A stretch of DNA of 64,000 nt, from NCBI RefSeq assembly GCF_003614885.1, contig NZ_QZMS01000007.1, positions 1,674,001-1,738,000 of the forward strand, written 5' to 3'. Position numbers and translations under genes: made by a program. Below are positions 33,715 through 44,890 of the stretch, in pieces. The DNA is from Photobacterium salinisoli. GTDB taxonomy: Bacteria; Pseudomonadota; Gammaproteobacteria; Enterobacterales; Vibrionaceae. How positions within the stretch are numbered: the first letter of the stretch is position 1; every line of letters begins with the position of its first letter. The notes below the pieces were generated by a model. It saw only the letters and a list, made by a program, of their open reading frames with translations, searched no databases and had not been told where the DNA came from.

Positions 33715-34877
33715 GGTGTTTCCTCAACAGTAAAACCTAATTTAGCCAGCGACTCTAACCCAAAATGCCCCTGACCTGCTACTGTGACCGCACTGTATTC
33801 GCGTCGATCCCAGTAATTTTTTCGCATCTTATCGAATTCCGATGCCATACCGGCATCATCAACCGCCTGCATCTTGCGGCGAAAGAGGGCGTCATCCTTT
33901 CTGACATCATAGATCAGCTGAATTAAGCTAAAGAGGCTGTCTTCATCCCACTCCCTGCTCAGCCTAACAAACGGTACAGGAGCAACCGGTAACAGTTCTG
34001 CCGCTTCTACTCGGTCATCGCGGCCAAGAAATTCGCAGAAGCTGTTGAAAATCATCGTTGTGCCGCGGGCTTTGCCTTCCAGGCCGTAGCCTGCCACATG
34101 GGGAGTGGCAAATGCCAGCAGAGGCAAGAGATCGCGATCCACCAGAGGCTCTTGCTCAAACACATCCAGCACAGCCGTCAGTGCTTTACCCTGACCGGAT
34201 TGCGACTGTTGCAGGGCCTGTTTCAGAGCCTGATTGTCAACAATGGGCCCCCGGGCAGCATTGATCAGAATTGCCCCGTCTTTTAAGCGGGACAGAAACG
34301 CCTGATCGACCAGATGATGAGTCGGATAATCCCCCTGCTTTGCCAACGGTGTGTGCAGGGTAATGACATCGCACTCCTTAACCAGAGTGTCCAGTGAGGC
34401 AAACTGCCGTGGATCACCTTCCGTTTCTTTAATGGGATCATTGAGCAAATACCGGATACCTAAGGCATCCAGGCAACCTGCCAGATAAGAGCCGACATTG
34501 CCTGCTCCCACAATCCCTACCGTTTTGTCGAAAACCGAAAAACCCTGCTGCTGGCCCAGCACCATCAGGCTGCTTAGCACGTATTCTGCCACCCCAACCT
34601 TGTTACAACCCGGCGCGGCTGTGTAGGCAATCCCCTTCGCTTCCACCGCGGCCTGATCAATATGGTCCTGACCGGCTGTCGCTGTGCCAATGAAACGCAG
34701 CTTATCGGCTTTTGCCAGTAAAGCGGCATCCACTTTGGTGACTGAACGTATCATGAGGCCATCAATATCAACCAGATCATCGGCTGTCAGTGTGCGGCCT
34801 GGCTTGGCGATAACCTCACCTAAGCGACCGAACAGTTCAACCGCATAGGGCATGTTTTCATCTACGAGGATTTTCAT
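33711..34877 (-). CDS. pdxB: Erythronate-4-phosphate dehydrogenase
   Basis: 388-residue D-2-hydroxyacid dehydrogenase for the second step of the DXP-dependent pyridoxal phosphate pathway. It starts [12 protein letters not shown]. It has a Rossmann loop [14 protein letters not shown], the [11 protein letters not shown] strand and the family-specific C-terminal dimerisation domain. GGAG is 5 bases upstream of the ATG. It is first in the pdxB-asd pair and preceded by the fabB terminator. Confidence 0.95.
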   Translation of the reverse strand: MKILVDENMPYAVELFGRLGEVIAKPGRTLTADDLVDIDGLMIRSVTKVDAALLAKADKLRFIGTATAGQDHIDQAAVEAKGIAYTAAPGCNKVGVAEYVLSSLMVLGQQQGFSVFDKTVGIVGAGNVGSYLAGCLDALGIRYLLNDPIKETEGDPRQFASLDTLVKECDVITLHTPLAKQGDYPTHHLVDQAFLSRLKDGAILINAARGPIVDNQALKQALQQSQSGQGKALTAVLDVFEQEPLVDRDLLPLLAFATPHVAGYGLEGKARGTTMIFNSFCEFLGRDDRVEAAELLPVAPVPFVRLSREWDEDSLFSLIQLIYDVRKDDALFRRKMQAVDDAGMASEFDKMRKNYWDRREYSAVTVAGQGHFGLESLAKLGFTVEETP

Positions 34878-34977
34878 TGGGGCTCCGAAAAGTAGCGCGA
34901 ATCAATTGCGGACTAGCATGGGAAAAAATTGGCTGATGTCAAGAAAAGCTCAGACTGACTTCTCATTCTGTAACGAC

Positions 34978-35004
34978 AAAAAAACCCGGTATAAATACCG
35001 GGTT
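34978..35004 (-). terminator. Rho-independent terminator of fabB
   Basis: Perfect 9-bp stem AACCCGGTA with TACCGGGTT, loop TAAA; a run of A residues at 34978-34984 gives U residues on the minus strand. A further hairpin, GGCGCGAT/ATCGCGCC with an inner GCAG/CTGC (35055-35086), lies between it and the fabB stop. Confidence 0.85.
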
Positions 35005-35143
35005 AAACATCCAGGATGGGGAAGAACACTTGATAAGTGCCGCGTCTGAATACTGGCGCGATGCAGGAAACTCTGCCTATCGCGCCGCCCTGGAAATCAG
35101 GGGATACAGACTCTGCATAGAGCATCATCTGTATACCGGCTTA

Positions 35144-36358
35144 TCAGGCTTCGTATTTCTTAATCACCAGCGTCGCATTGGTACCGCCGAAACCAAACGA
35201 GTTCGACATCACGGTTTTCAGCTTCGCTTCACGGGTTTCACGCACAATGTCCAGACCTTCTGCCGCCGGGTCCAGATTATCAATGTTAATGCTCGGGGCA
35301 ATAAAGTCATTGTCCAGCATCAGCGTGGAATAAATGGCTTCGTGAACACCGGCAGCACCCAGGGCGTGACCTGTCATGGCTTTGGTAGCAGAAATTGCCG
35401 GGCTGTTCTGACCGAACAGCTCCTGAATGGCACCCAGTTCTTTCACATCACCCACAGGCGTAGACGTGCCGTGTGTGTTGATGTAATCGATAGGTGCATC
35501 AAGATCCTGCATTGCCATCTTCATACAACGCACTGCGCCTTCACCAGAAGGGGCAACCATGTCGTAGCCATCGGATGTCGCGCCATAACCGACGATTTCA
35601 CCGTAAATTTTCGCGCCGCGCGCCAGTGCATGCTCCAGCTCTTCCACGACAACCATGCCGCCGCCGCCGGAAATCACAAAACCGTCACGGTCGGCATCAT
35701 AGGTACGTGATGCTTTCGATGGATCATCATTGTACTTGGTCGACAGTGCGCCCATGGCATCGAACATCATGGTCAGTGACCAGTCCAGCTCTTCACCGCC
35801 ACCGGCAAAGACAACGTCTTGTTTGCCCAGTTGAATCAGCTCCAGTGCGTGGCCGATACAGTGCGCGGATGTCGCACAGGCAGAACTCATGGTGTAGTTC
35901 ACACCACGAATCTTGAATGGGGTTGCCAGACAGGCAGATACGGTGGACGACATAGTACGCGGTACCATGTAAGGACCGACACGTTTCACACCTTTCTCGC
36001 GCAGAATATCAACGGCGGCAACCTGGTTATATGAGGATGCGCCACCCGAACCGGCCACCAGACCAGTACGTTCATTAGAGACCTGCTCTTCAGTCAGACC
36101 AGCATCTTCAATTGCCTGTTCCATAGACAAATACGCGAAGGCTGCGGCATCGCCCATGAAACGCATTTTTTTACGATCGATATGATCAGCCGGGTTCATT
36201 TTCAGATCACCCCAGACATTGCTGCGCAGTTTTGCGTCTGCAAACTGCTGAGAAAAGTTAATGCCTGACTTACCTGTTTTCAGAGAATCCAGTACCTCTT
36301 TCACATTGTTACCGATACTGGATACGATACCCATGCCTGTAATTACGGCTCGTTTCAT
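35144..36358 (-). CDS. fabB: 3-oxoacyl-ACP synthase I (KAS I)
   Basis: 404-residue condensing enzyme needed for elongation of unsaturated fatty acids. The catalytic cysteine is Cys161 in [12 protein letters not shown]. Two histidines follow, in [14 protein letters not shown] and [12 protein letters not shown], and the C-terminus has [13 protein letters not shown]. Length and motifs match E. coli FabB (406). AGGAATTCATC precedes the ATG. The 205-base gap to divergent mnmC holds two TGGTC half-sites but no full FadR operator that I can support. Confidence 0.96.
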   Translation of the reverse strand: MKRAVITGMGIVSSIGNNVKEVLDSLKTGKSGINFSQQFADAKLRSNVWGDLKMNPADHIDRKKMRFMGDAAAFAYLSMEQAIEDAGLTEEQVSNERTGLVAGSGGASSYNQVAAVDILREKGVKRVGPYMVPRTMSSTVSACLATPFKIRGVNYTMSSACATSAHCIGHALELIQLGKQDVVFAGGGEELDWSLTMMFDAMGALSTKYNDDPSKASRTYDADRDGFVISGGGGMVVVEELEHALARGAKIYGEIVGYGATSDGYDMVAPSGEGAVRCMKMAMQDLDAPIDYINTHGTSTPVGDVKELGAIQELFGQNSPAISATKAMTGHALGAAGVHEAIYSTLMLDNDFIAPSINIDNLDPAAEGLDIVRETREAKLKTVMSNSFGFGGTNATLVIKKYEA

Positions 36359-36563
36359 GATGAATTCCTACTGTCATTTAACGCGGTGATGATAACGGGT
36401 TTAGTAAGCTTAAGTGGTCAGCTTTCCCCGTGATCGGTTACAATCCGCTACTTATCGTGGTCAGTTGATGATCTTTTACCAAAGTTTGCCTGTAAGACAT
36501 AGCGGCATTTCACACATCTTGCTTAAAAAATCATCACGTTATCTTTACTAAGAGGTTTCCCTT

Positions 36564-38591
36564 TTGTCCAATTCGTCGCCTAAACAGATTGAAAATGCCG
36601 TTCTGGACTGGAACGAAGCCGGTACGCCAGTTTCTCACGATTTCGACGACGTGTATTTCTCTAATGCCAACGGACTCGAAGAAACACGTTATGTATTTTT
36701 GCAGCAGAATGGGCTGCCGACACGCTGGGACACCTTTGACCGCCGCCGGTTTGTCGTGGCAGAAACCGGCTTTGGCACAGGTCTGAATTTTCTTGCGGTC
36801 TGGCAGTGGTTCAAAGCCTTTCGTCAGGCTAACCCAAACGCCAGTGTTAAAGAGCTGCATTTTATCAGTTTCGAAAAATTCCCGGTCACACGCGAGGATT
36901 TGATCAAAGCCCACGAATCCTGGCCTGAGCTGGCCGATCTTGCCCGTCAGCTCCATGCCCATTACCCGCCAGCCGTTGCCGACTGCCACCGCCTGGTGCT
37001 GGAAGACGGCATGATCACCCTGGACCTGTGGTTTGGTGACATTAAAACCTCTCTTCCTCAAGTATGGACCCCAGCAGGCGGGTTAGTCGACGCCTGGTTT
37101 CTCGATGGCTTTGCCCCCAGTAAAAATCCTGAGATGTGGAACCAGGATCTCTTCAACGGCATGGCTGCACTGGCCCGCGAAGCTTGTACGGCCGCGACCT
37201 TCACCGCCGCCGGTTTTGTCCGTCGCGGCTTGATCGATGCCGGTTTTGACATGAAAAAAGTCAAAGGGTTCGGCTACAAACGAGACATGCTGGCCGGCGC
37301 CTTGTCTGAACGCCGCCAGGGGGCGAATTTTGCTCCCTGGTATGCCCGCCAGAGCGCCTCGGATTTATCCGACGTAGCCATTATTGGCGGTGGAATTGGA
37401 TCGGCCGCAACCGCACTGGCGCTGGTGCGGCGCGGCGTGCAGGTCAGCCTTTACTGTGCCGACGCCCTACCGGCCGAAGGGGCATCAGGCAATCGCCAGG
37501 GCGCTGTCTATCCGTTGCTGAATGGTTCCAACGATGCGCTAAGCCGGTTCTTTGCGCCGGCGTATCTCTACGCCAGGCAGTTTGTCGAACAGGCTGCAGC
37601 AGTTAGTGATTTCAGTTATGACTGGTGCGGCGTCACTCAACTGGCCTGGAATGAGAAAACGGCAGAAAAACTGGATAAGATGCTGAGCGGTGGCTTTCCG
37701 CGGGATGTCGTTCATGCCCTGGATATCGGGCAGACCCAGGCCATCACAGGCGTAACGACAGGTCACCGCAGTGTGCACTATCCGCTTGGCGGCTGGCTGT
37801 GCCCGCAAGCGCTGACTCGTGCCCTTATCCGACAGGCACAGGCAACAGGACGCTTATCGCTGCACACTGAGACTGACATCACCACCCTGAGCCAGAATGA
37901 CAGCGCTCAGTGGTCGCTGCTCAGCCGTGATAACCGGCAATTTACCCACTCCACTGTGGTGGTTGCCAACGGGCACCGCTTTACAGAGTTCGCACAGACT
38001 CAGGATATCCCAGCCTACTCAGTACGAGGTCAGGTCAGCCATGTGCCCAGCCAGGGTGAGCTGGCGCAACTGAAATCCGTGCTGTGTTACGACGGCTATC
38101 TGACGCCGGTCAACCCACAAACACAGACGCACTGTATCGGTGCCAGTTATCGTCGTAACAGTACCGCTCTGAGTTTCTCGGCAGAAGAGCACCAGGACAA
38201 CCAGGCGCGGCTGGCAGCATGTCTGCCCGCTGCCGACTGGCCAGCAAACATCGATTTTTCCGCACAGGATGCCCGAACCGGGGTTCGCTGCGCCAGCCGG
38301 GATCATTTGCCTTTCGTCGGGGATGTCTGCTGTTTCGAAGCGCTGCTGAGTCAGTATGCCAATCTGCGGGAGCAGCAAGACGAAGCGGGAGATGTACCTG
38401 TCTATCCCGGACTGTATGCCATGATAGGGCTGGGCTCACGCGGTCTCAGTTCAGCGCCGTTGCTGGGCGAACTGCTGGCGTCGCAGTTGTGCGGTGATCC
38501 ACTGCCACTGCCTCTGAGCGTCCTTGATGCCCTGCACCCGGGAAGGATGTGGGTACGAAAATTACTCAAAGGAAAAGCGGTAGAAAGCTGA
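36564..38591 (+). CDS. mnmC: Bifunctional tRNA wobble-uridine modification enzyme MnmC
   Basis: 675-residue fusion. The N-terminal methyltransferase half has a SAM loop ([12 protein letters not shown]) and [13 protein letters not shown]. The C-terminal FAD-dependent oxidase half begins [17 protein letters not shown] near residue 272. Together they convert cmnm5(s2)U34 to mnm5(s2)U34 in tRNAs including tRNA-Arg(UCU), which is encoded in this window. The start is TTG 36564 with AGAGG 8 bases upstream; the reading [27 protein letters not shown] fits the family. Confidence 0.95.
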   Translation: MSNSSPKQIENAVLDWNEAGTPVSHDFDDVYFSNANGLEETRYVFLQQNGLPTRWDTFDRRRFVVAETGFGTGLNFLAVWQWFKAFRQANPNASVKELHFISFEKFPVTREDLIKAHESWPELADLARQLHAHYPPAVADCHRLVLEDGMITLDLWFGDIKTSLPQVWTPAGGLVDAWFLDGFAPSKNPEMWNQDLFNGMAALAREACTAATFTAAGFVRRGLIDAGFDMKKVKGFGYKRDMLAGALSERRQGANFAPWYARQSASDLSDVAIIGGGIGSAATALALVRRGVQVSLYCADALPAEGASGNRQGAVYPLLNGSNDALSRFFAPAYLYARQFVEQAAAVSDFSYDWCGVTQLAWNEKTAEKLDKMLSGGFPRDVVHALDIGQTQAITGVTTGHRSVHYPLGGWLCPQALTRALIRQAQATGRLSLHTETDITTLSQNDSAQWSLLSRDNRQFTHSTVVVANGHRFTEFAQTQDIPAYSVRGQVSHVPSQGELAQLKSVLCYDGYLTPVNPQTQTHCIGASYRRNSTALSFSAEEHQDNQARLAACLPAADWPANIDFSAQDARTGVRCASRDHLPFVGDVCCFEALLSQYANLREQQDEAGDVPVYPGLYAMIGLGSRGLSSAPLLGELLASQLCGDPLPLPLSVLDALHPGRMWVRKLLKGKAVES

Positions 38592-38670
38592 TTTCACTGC
38601 CTGCCAGCTCACAAAGCGCAATCACTTTTCTTTCCCCGTTTTTCCGGATGAAGAGCAGAAAGAAAGCATG

Positions 38671-38699
38671 CCAGACACTGAAGAGCGTTCAGTGTCTGG
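38671..38699. terminator. Hairpin between mnmC and the GfcA-like gene
   Basis: Perfect 12-bp stem CCAGACACTGAA (38671-38682) with TTCAGTGTCTGG (38688-38699) and a 5-base loop. It probably serves both convergent genes; U-tracts are poor on both sides (CATGCTTTCTTT on the minus strand). Confidence 0.65.
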
Positions 38700-38710
38700 T
38701 AATACTGTGA

Positions 38711-39094
38711 TTATTGCTGATTGGTGACAGGTGGCGCAGGATTATCATCACCGCCGCCGGTATCCGACAACGCAACGCCTATCACTACAGCAGCTACCCC
38801 GACAGCAACCACTGTGGCCGTTAAGCCACCGGCAGATGCCGCAGACGCGGTAGTGATACCCGCCGCAGACCCTTTAGAGGCGCTTGTCGCCGAGGCAGAA
38901 GATGTTGTCGCAGAAGCAGGCGTAGTCACTGGTGTTGATGTGGCCCTGGGTACTGCGGGCACTTCTGTTGCCGTTTCTGCCGCACTCGCCCCCATACTCA
39001 CCATCATTCCAGCAACTATTACTCCAGCCGCCATTAGCGCAATGACGGGCTTTTGGGAATCGAGCCCCGTAAGGATTCTCGCAAGAGTTCTCAT
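38711..39094 (-). CDS. Small exported Ser/Thr/Ala-rich protein, GfcA/YmcD-like
   Basis: 127 residues from ATG 39094 (AGGGA 6 bases upstream). N-terminal signal segment (KPVIALMAAGVIVAGMMVSMGASA), a low-complexity Thr/Ser/Ala stretch (TPVTTPASATTSSASATSAS), a second hydrophobic helix (GLTATVVAVGVAAVVIGVAL) and a polar tail with GGGDDN. This order resembles E. coli GfcA/YmcD, the first gene of the group 4 capsule operon, whose role is unclear. Low complexity makes the match tentative. The opposite strand is also open for 132 codons (38721-39119), but that frame lacks a coherent protein pattern. The other gfc genes are not in the window. Confidence 0.6.
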   Translation of the reverse strand: MRTLARILTGLDSQKPVIALMAAGVIVAGMMVSMGASAAETATEVPAVPRATSTPVTTPASATTSSASATSASKGSAAGITTASAASAGGLTATVVAVGVAAVVIGVALSDTGGGDDNPAPPVTNQQ

Positions 39095-39229
39095 AGCAGT
39101 CCCTGACCATCTCAAATAACCAAAGAGGTAATTTAAGTATAGACAGGGATGCTAATTTTCTGTGATCTATGTCGAAATCAAACCGCAAGAAAAGTAAGAC
39201 ACTCCCCCATTTTGGTCGGAATTCTCTGA

Positions 39230-40396
39230 TTAATCAGCACCAAACAAATCGCGGGTATACACTTTCTCAAGCACATCTTCCAGCTCTGGCGCCATTCGGT
39301 TTGAAACAATCACATCAGACATTGCCTTGAACTCTGCTAAATCGCGAATCACTGTGGAATGAAAGAATGTATCCTCTTTCAGAACAGGTTCGTAGACGAT
39401 GACATCCACACCTTTGGCTTTGATGCGCTTCATAATGCCCTGAATGGAGGATGCCCGGAAATTGTCTGAGCCGCTTTTCATGATCAGCCGATACACACCT
39501 ACCACTCTGGGTTTCTGGCGCAAAATGGATTCAGCAATAAAGTCTTTGCGGGTGGAATTGGCATCAACAATGGCGCGGATCAGGTTGTTCGGCACTTCCT
39601 GATAGTTTGCCAGCAATTGCTTGGTATCTTTGGGTAAACAATAACCGCCATAGCCAAAAGAAGGATTGTTATAGTGCGTGCCAATGCGCGGATCCAGCCC
39701 CACTCCCTGAATAATCTCACGGCTGTCCAGGCCATGTGCTGCGGCATAGCTGTCCAGCTCATTGAAATAAGCCACCCGCATCGCCAGATAGGTATTTGAA
39801 AACAGTTTCACTGCTTCGGCTTCGGTCGAATGAGTAAACAGCACTGGAATATCGTCTTTCACCGCGCCTTCAACCAGCAGATTCGCGAAGGTTTCAGCCC
39901 GCTGAGACTGTTCACCGACTATGATACGTGATGGATACAGGTTATCGTACAGTGCCCGGCCTTCACGAAGAAATTCAGGTGAAAACAAAATGTTATCAGT
40001 ATCAAACTCTTCTTTTATCCGCTTGGTATAACCAACAGGCACAGTGGATTTAATCACCATCACAGCATGAGGGTTGATAGTGATAACATCACGTATCACA
40101 GACTCCACTGACGAAGTATTAAAATAATTGGTCACCGGATCATAGTCGGTTGGCGTTGCTATGATAACGAAATCGGCGTTTTCATAAGCGAGGTGTTTAT
40201 CTGTTGTGGCTGTCAGATTCAACTCACGGTGTTTGAGGTATTCGCTGATTTCTGTATCAACGATGGGCGAGAGCCTCTGATTAAGCTGATTTACTTTCTC
40301 TTCTACAATATCCAGTGCAATAACCTGATGGTTTTGCGCCAGCAATACAGCATTCGACAGGCCAACATAACCTGTTCCCGCTACTGTTATTTTCAT
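39230..40396 (-). CDS. ugd: UDP-glucose 6-dehydrogenase
   Basis: 388-residue NAD-dependent enzyme oxidising UDP-glucose to UDP-glucuronate, the same length as E. coli Ugd and very similar throughout. It has a [17 protein letters not shown] nucleotide loop, [23 protein letters not shown], the catalytic cysteine in [13 protein letters not shown] and the C-terminal [19 protein letters not shown] precedes the ATG. Monocistronic. Supplies UDP-glucuronate (or pentoses derived from it) for surface polysaccharide. Confidence 0.96.
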   Translation of the reverse strand: MKITVAGTGYVGLSNAVLLAQNHQVIALDIVEEKVNQLNQRLSPIVDTEISEYLKHRELNLTATTDKHLAYENADFVIIATPTDYDPVTNYFNTSSVESVIRDVITINPHAVMVIKSTVPVGYTKRIKEEFDTDNILFSPEFLREGRALYDNLYPSRIIVGEQSQRAETFANLLVEGAVKDDIPVLFTHSTEAEAVKLFSNTYLAMRVAYFNELDSYAAAHGLDSREIIQGVGLDPRIGTHYNNPSFGYGGYCLPKDTKQLLANYQEVPNNLIRAIVDANSTRKDFIAESILRQKPRVVGVYRLIMKSGSDNFRASSIQGIMKRIKAKGVDVIVYEPVLKEDTFFHSTVIRDLAEFKAMSDVIVSNRMAPELEDVLEKVYTRDLFGAD

Positions 40397-40567
40397 TATC
40401 TGTCCTCAAACTCAGCCTACTTAACAACAATGATAGCTCCAGCTTAATGGGTTGATATGGAATGCAGATGACAATAACCATTAAACGGGTTGAATATACT
40501 GCTCAGCTATCACTGTGTTATCGCGCAGAATAGAGTAGCGAAAGACAGTTCTGATGCAAGTTAAGAC

Positions 40568-41938
40568 TTAATCCTGGTTCAGGTTTGCGCAAACTATCAC
40601 CTTTGCATCCGGTTTGACCTTTTGCAAACGTCGCGCCAGCGCTTCCTGAGCAGGCCTGTCTCCATGAACCAGGCGAATCTCTGCAGGTCCTTTTTCAATC
40701 CCCTTAACAAAGCGGATCAGATCCAACTGATCGGCATGGGCTGAATACCCCGTCATGGTGTGCACTCTGGCATTTACTTCTATACGGTTATTGTTAATCA
40801 TCACTTCTTTGGCGCCGTTTTGCAGTTCCCGGCCCAGGGTACCTCTGGCCTGATAGCCAATAAGCAGCAGATCGGTTCTGGCATCGGGCAGCAAAGCTTC
40901 CAGATAATTCATGATCCGTCCGCCACTGCACATCCCGCTGGCTGCCACAATAACGGCCGGCTCACCACTGGCCTTCAGACGGTTAACCAACCCGATATGA
41001 TCGCTGTGCTCATCAATCTGAGTGCACTGATCAAAGTCCAGCGGGTGACGCCCGTTATCCAGTCTTGCCTTAGCTTCTTTTGTCCACAGCCGCTTAAAGC
41101 CCTGATAGGCTTGCGTGATTTTCATGGCTAAGGGGGAATCAAGCACAATCGGCAAATGGAGCCACGGACTCTCAGCTGAGGGCTGCCGGATCTCGTTATT
41201 GACAATGTTTTCCAAATCAAAAAGCAGCTCCTGAGTTCGCCCCAGACTGAATGCCGGTATCAAAATGGCCCCGCCGTCTTTTAACGACTGCTCAACCACG
41301 CTTTTCAAAACCTGCTCTCTTGTTTCCACGCCAGGGTGACGCTTATTACCATAAGTACTTTCCAGCACCAGTACGTCAGCGTGCAGCGGCGGCTCAGGAT
41401 CAACCAGCAACGGGGTATTGCTGGGACCCAGATCGCCGGAGAACACCACTTTCTGGCGATCAGGTAACAGCAACTCGACGTAGGCCGAGCCTAAAATGTG
41501 GCCCGCCTGACGAAACGACAGGCTGATATCCTGGCCATCAGGCAGGATGATCTGTGCCCTGCAATCAAATGGCACAGGTTTTAGCTGAGATCGCACCAAG
41601 CGGATAAAAGCTTCGCACTTTTCATCGCTCAGTCCCAGTTGCAGTTTCAATCCATCTTCGAGCATCAAAGGCAACAAGGCTGCTGTCGCTTCAGTTGCAT
41701 AAATCGGCCCGCGAAAGCCAGCCGCTAATAACCAGGGAATACGGCCAACATGGTCGATATGGCAATGGGTCAGGATAAGTGCCCGGATAGGCTCGACAGG
41801 AAAGGTAATATCATTGCTGGCTTTGGCTTCCTCGCCCTGAAACGCACCGCAATCTATTAACAGACTGTATTTTCCTAGCTGTAGTTCATGACAGGAACCG
41901 GTCACCCCGTCCCTGGCTCCATGGTGTAAAATATTCAC
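40568..41938 (-). CDS. Metallo-beta-lactamase-fold RNA hydrolase (beta-CASP family)
   Basis: 456-residue protein. The MBL core has HCHIDHVG as metal motif 2, then AGHILGSA and SGDLG. The beta-CASP insertion has LESTYGN, then PAFSLGRTQELL and SGMCSGGRI. The RNA-specificity C-terminus has GYSAHADQLDL and LVHGD. Relatives are exo/endoribonucleases or 3'-end processing enzymes of the CPSF-73 type; the cellular substrate of such gammaproteobacterial members is unknown. The start is GTG 41938 with AGGGG 6 bases before it. Its presence between ugd and the lipoprotein gene may be incidental. Confidence 0.85.
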   Translation of the reverse strand: MNILHHGARDGVTGSCHELQLGKYSLLIDCGAFQGEEAKASNDITFPVEPIRALILTHCHIDHVGRIPWLLAAGFRGPIYATEATAALLPLMLEDGLKLQLGLSDEKCEAFIRLVRSQLKPVPFDCRAQIILPDGQDISLSFRQAGHILGSAYVELLLPDRQKVVFSGDLGPSNTPLLVDPEPPLHADVLVLESTYGNKRHPGVETREQVLKSVVEQSLKDGGAILIPAFSLGRTQELLFDLENIVNNEIRQPSAESPWLHLPIVLDSPLAMKITQAYQGFKRLWTKEAKARLDNGRHPLDFDQCTQIDEHSDHIGLVNRLKASGEPAVIVAASGMCSGGRIMNYLEALLPDARTDLLLIGYQARGTLGRELQNGAKEVMINNNRIEVNARVHTMTGYSAHADQLDLIRFVKGIEKGPAEIRLVHGDRPAQEALARRLQKVKPDAKVIVCANLNQD

Positions 41939-42514
41939 CTGATTCCCCTGGTATTAAGAGATTAAATAATTCACCCAGCATGACAAAGTTAATGACAGGT
42001 GAAACATTAACAGCAAAATTGCGCGACTGAATTCACGAAAAACTTTCACGCCCAACACAGGTTAATGTTAAATATTCGACGGCATGTAAGTTTAGTCAAA
42101 TATCATCAGGTTCAGTCACCCTTTTACCCCTACTTTTTATCGGAGTTTTATCTCGCTGATATCACTCTTTCACCATGCTTTTATCACGTTTTAATCACGT
42201 AAAGCGTGTCCTTGCGTCATTCGCCCCGCTCAAAAAACATCCTGACAACAAAGTCAGTGCCAAAGACAGACATCAAATAACAGCATAAACTAATGAAGCA
42301 ATTCACAGTTTTCATCATTAAATAATGAAATTCGCCTTGTATCTGGGAGTAAGGCTTTATTTATTCAGCCATTCATTTATAAAGCTTATCGAAATAATTG
42401 ACTGCGCAAACTGGCCGACAGACCAGAGCGCAGATAGCAAGCTCGATAACAGCCAATAATAAAAAGCACATTGAAAACAGCCTTAGGCTCTCATATTTAT
42501 TCAAAGGAAATATC
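41939..42514. other. Long non-coding upstream region of the lipoprotein gene
   Basis: About 575 AT-rich bases between divergent genes. No convincing ORF or RNA gene. It holds an imperfect palindrome near 42318-42332 (TTCATCATTAAATAATGAA) and several AT-rich patches suitable for promoters or H-NS binding. Its length suggests complex regulation of the lipoprotein gene, but I cannot name a site. Confidence 0.5.
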
Positions 42515-44830
42515 ATGAAAAAGTCAGTTTTGGCGACCCTTATCATTTCCTCGCTGGGGCTAACCGCCTGTGGCGGTGGCAGCGGGAGTAATAACGATAG
42601 TACAGACTCCAATCCTTCACCAACATCGATCACCACGGTAGGTGTCGTCAATAAGGGGATCGTAAAATCTGGCCAGGTCGCTGTGTGTGAAGCCACAGTC
42701 GCCAATACCAGCCAGAAATACTGTTTCTCTCCTTTACTCACCACAACCACCAATGACAAAGGTCAGTTTTCTCTGACTGGTCTGCCCGCCAATAAAGCCC
42801 TGTTGGTTGTTGTGACCAAAGGTTCTGGCACCCAAATGAAATGTGACTATGCCGGTTGTCAGGATGCAAACGGTAATCCCATTGAATTCGGCGAGTGGAT
42901 GACGGTTCCCGATGATTTCAAACTGCTGGCCGTGATTGCTTCTTCAGGTGAAATCAAAACGGCCAATGTTAATAGCCTGACCAATCTGGCGGCGAAAAAA
43001 GCCATTGAGCTGACCGGCTCTCTGGATCTGACAACAGACATAGTCAACAACAGTAATGCCATTATCGGGAAAGCACTCGGCCTGACCAAGCCGATTACAG
43101 AAATGGGCTCAGTAGACATTACCGATGCCAATGCCATTGCCGGGTCAGACAACGAAGATCTGCGGGCAGCCATTCTGTCGGCATCGATTGAACAAAGCCG
43201 CAAAAATGGCAGTGTCAATATTGAAGAGTTAATTGACTATGATGCCAATGGCAAACTGGCGGTGAATAAACATGTCGTCAGCCAGATCCAGGCGGATACC
43301 ACTCAGGTGGTCAGTCAGGCAAAAGCCCATTCAAATAATCAGGGTAACACGGGGTCTAAACTGGATAATGCCGAGCAGGATGTTTCAGCCATTAATCCGG
43401 ATAATATTGAGATTGGTATTGATATTGACAAACCCGTCGCTAACGCCGTCGTGCAGGCCAAAGACTTCATCAAACAAATCCGAACCGTCTATACTGCCGC
43501 GTCTGAGGGTGGGGATCTGAATACCGGGCTGACAAACTTTGCTGACGAGCTGTATGACATAAGCAGTATCGCGCAGGAAGATACAGAAATGCTGCTGGAA
43601 AATGTCAATGGCGCCATTATTGCCATTAGTGAAGTCATGAAGTCAAATTCCAACTCTCAGGATAATTTGTGGTTCACTAGGAATGGCTACGACGTATATA
43701 AAAACGGCGACCAGTATACCGTTGATCAAAATGGCGTATCGCTGGTGGCCACAGGCTCTTACGACCATAGCACCAGAACGGTTACTGGAACCGACCAGAA
43801 TTGTAATTACTCAGATTACTGCACGAAGACTTCAACAGAAGAAGTGCATACTAACATCACGCTAAACGAATTAAGTGCAAACTATAATGATGCTTGGTTA
43901 CAAGCTTCCCAAAGCCATGTTGTGTTAAGTGCCAATATTACCAAAGAAGAGAAAAGAAACTATAGCAATACGTCACCTGAAGATTATGGTTCCGAGAGCA
44001 GTACCTCAGAAGTTTCTCAGGTAAACACCTTAAAGCTTCAGCTCTCTGAAGCAATACTTACCTATTTTAGCTACCAGGAAAATTTTTCATACCCAAATAC
44101 ATTTTCTGGAAACATCACCCTTATCGCCGATGATATATCTTCTGCCGATTTCAATGGCTTTAAATACAGTGAATACTGGGATGGTTCAGTCTCTGATTGG
44201 TCCAACGAGAGCAAAGACAGCTCCATCATCGAAGCGAAAAGCCTGACGTTTAAAATTGATGGCTTGATAGCCTCAGGCGATCAGACAGTTTCAGCCTTAA
44301 TGGATATCAGACTGAATAACATGGGTGGTTATGTGCATTTAAAAGACATCACCCGCACTATCAGTGGCCGTTACTGCTCATCGTGGTCTGATTGGGACAG
44401 CAGTTGTAATGTAAGACATGAAGAAACCACCACTGAAGAAAGTGCAGAAACCAAAGACAGCTTCATCAGAGCCAACGTTAAAATGGCATTAGGCGCAAAC
44501 ATTCTTAATGCTAACAATACGCTGGTTGCGACAAACCTGTCGCTGGACATCTCCCGCAACGAATACAACCTGATCGAAGTGGATGCCGGAGTGACTTATA
44601 ACGGTAAAGACACTTACCTGAGCACCAGCTACAAGCCTTACAGTGATACCAACACGCCTTATGTCTCGCTGCGCGATGGCAAAGGTCTGGTGGCGACCCT
44701 GACCGAAAAAGGGGAAGACGATATTGGCGGCACCATCTATGTGAACGGTAAACCGACCGGAACGATTGGCACGACAAACAATAATCTGTTGCTGATCCGT
44801 TATACCGACGGCTCCTTCGAATCGATGTAA
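42515..44830 (+). CDS. Large predicted lipoprotein of unknown function
   Basis: 771 residues. It starts at ATG 42515 with AAAGGAAA upstream. Signal peptide with a lipobox LTAC-GGG (Cys near residue 19), then a Gly/Ser/Asn spacer. An N-terminal region (about 30-130) resembles a carboxypeptidase-regulatory-like beta-sandwich (VNKGIVKSGQVAVCEA... DDKGQFSLTGLPANKALLVVV-like, here NDKGQFSLTGLP). The rest is a polar Asn/Ser/Thr-rich region with several cysteine pairs (CNYSDYC, CSSWSDWDSSC) suited to disulfides. Glycine at the residue after the lipid cysteine predicts outer-membrane sorting. I do not recognise the full-length family. It precedes an outer-membrane barrel gene with which it may function. 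Confidence 0.75.
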   Translation: MKKSVLATLIISSLGLTACGGGSGSNNDSTDSNPSPTSITTVGVVNKGIVKSGQVAVCEATVANTSQKYCFSPLLTTTTNDKGQFSLTGLPANKALLVVVTKGSGTQMKCDYAGCQDANGNPIEFGEWMTVPDDFKLLAVIASSGEIKTANVNSLTNLAAKKAIELTGSLDLTTDIVNNSNAIIGKALGLTKPITEMGSVDITDANAIAGSDNEDLRAAILSASIEQSRKNGSVNIEELIDYDANGKLAVNKHVVSQIQADTTQVVSQAKAHSNNQGNTGSKLDNAEQDVSAINPDNIEIGIDIDKPVANAVVQAKDFIKQIRTVYTAASEGGDLNTGLTNFADELYDISSIAQEDTEMLLENVNGAIIAISEVMKSNSNSQDNLWFTRNGYDVYKNGDQYTVDQNGVSLVATGSYDHSTRTVTGTDQNCNYSDYCTKTSTEEVHTNITLNELSANYNDAWLQASQSHVVLSANITKEEKRNYSNTSPEDYGSESSTSEVSQVNTLKLQLSEAILTYFSYQENFSYPNTFSGNITLIADDISSADFNGFKYSEYWDGSVSDWSNESKDSSIIEAKSLTFKIDGLIASGDQTVSALMDIRLNNMGGYVHLKDITRTISGRYCSSWSDWDSSCNVRHEETTTEESAETKDSFIRANVKMALGANILNANNTLVATNLSLDISRNEYNLIEVDAGVTYNGKDTYLSTSYKPYSDTNTPYVSLRDGKGLVATLTEKGEDDIGGTIYVNGKPTGTIGTTNNNLLLIRYTDGSFESM

Positions 44831-44855
44831 GCGATTTGCTCATTCTTTTAGTCAC

Positions 44856-44887
44856 GAGCCCTGATCTGTCAGGGCTCTCTTGTTGTA
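44856..44887 (+). terminator. Hairpin between the lipoprotein and barrel genes
   Basis: Perfect 9-bp stem GAGCCCTGA (44856-44864) with TCAGGGCTC (44869-44877), loop TCTG, then TCTTGTTGT. It ends only 13 bases before the barrel start codon, so it is either a leaky terminator or an attenuator. Confidence 0.65.
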
Positions 44888-44890
44888 ATT

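Noticed and set aside
36400..36470. TGGTC half-sites upstream of fabB as FadR operators
   Set aside because: Two TGGTCAG half-sites are present (near 36417 and 36459), but neither has the matching GACCA half at the right spacing.
38721..39119. 132-codon plus-strand frame opposite the GfcA-like gene
   Set aside because: It is Ala/Val/Pro-rich with no convincing ribosome site. The minus-strand frame has a signal peptide, a second helix and a ribosome site, so it is favoured, though not with full certainty.
39158..39175. Possible CRP site upstream of the GfcA-like gene
   Set aside because: Only the TGTGA half is good; the second half (TCGAA) does not match TCACA.
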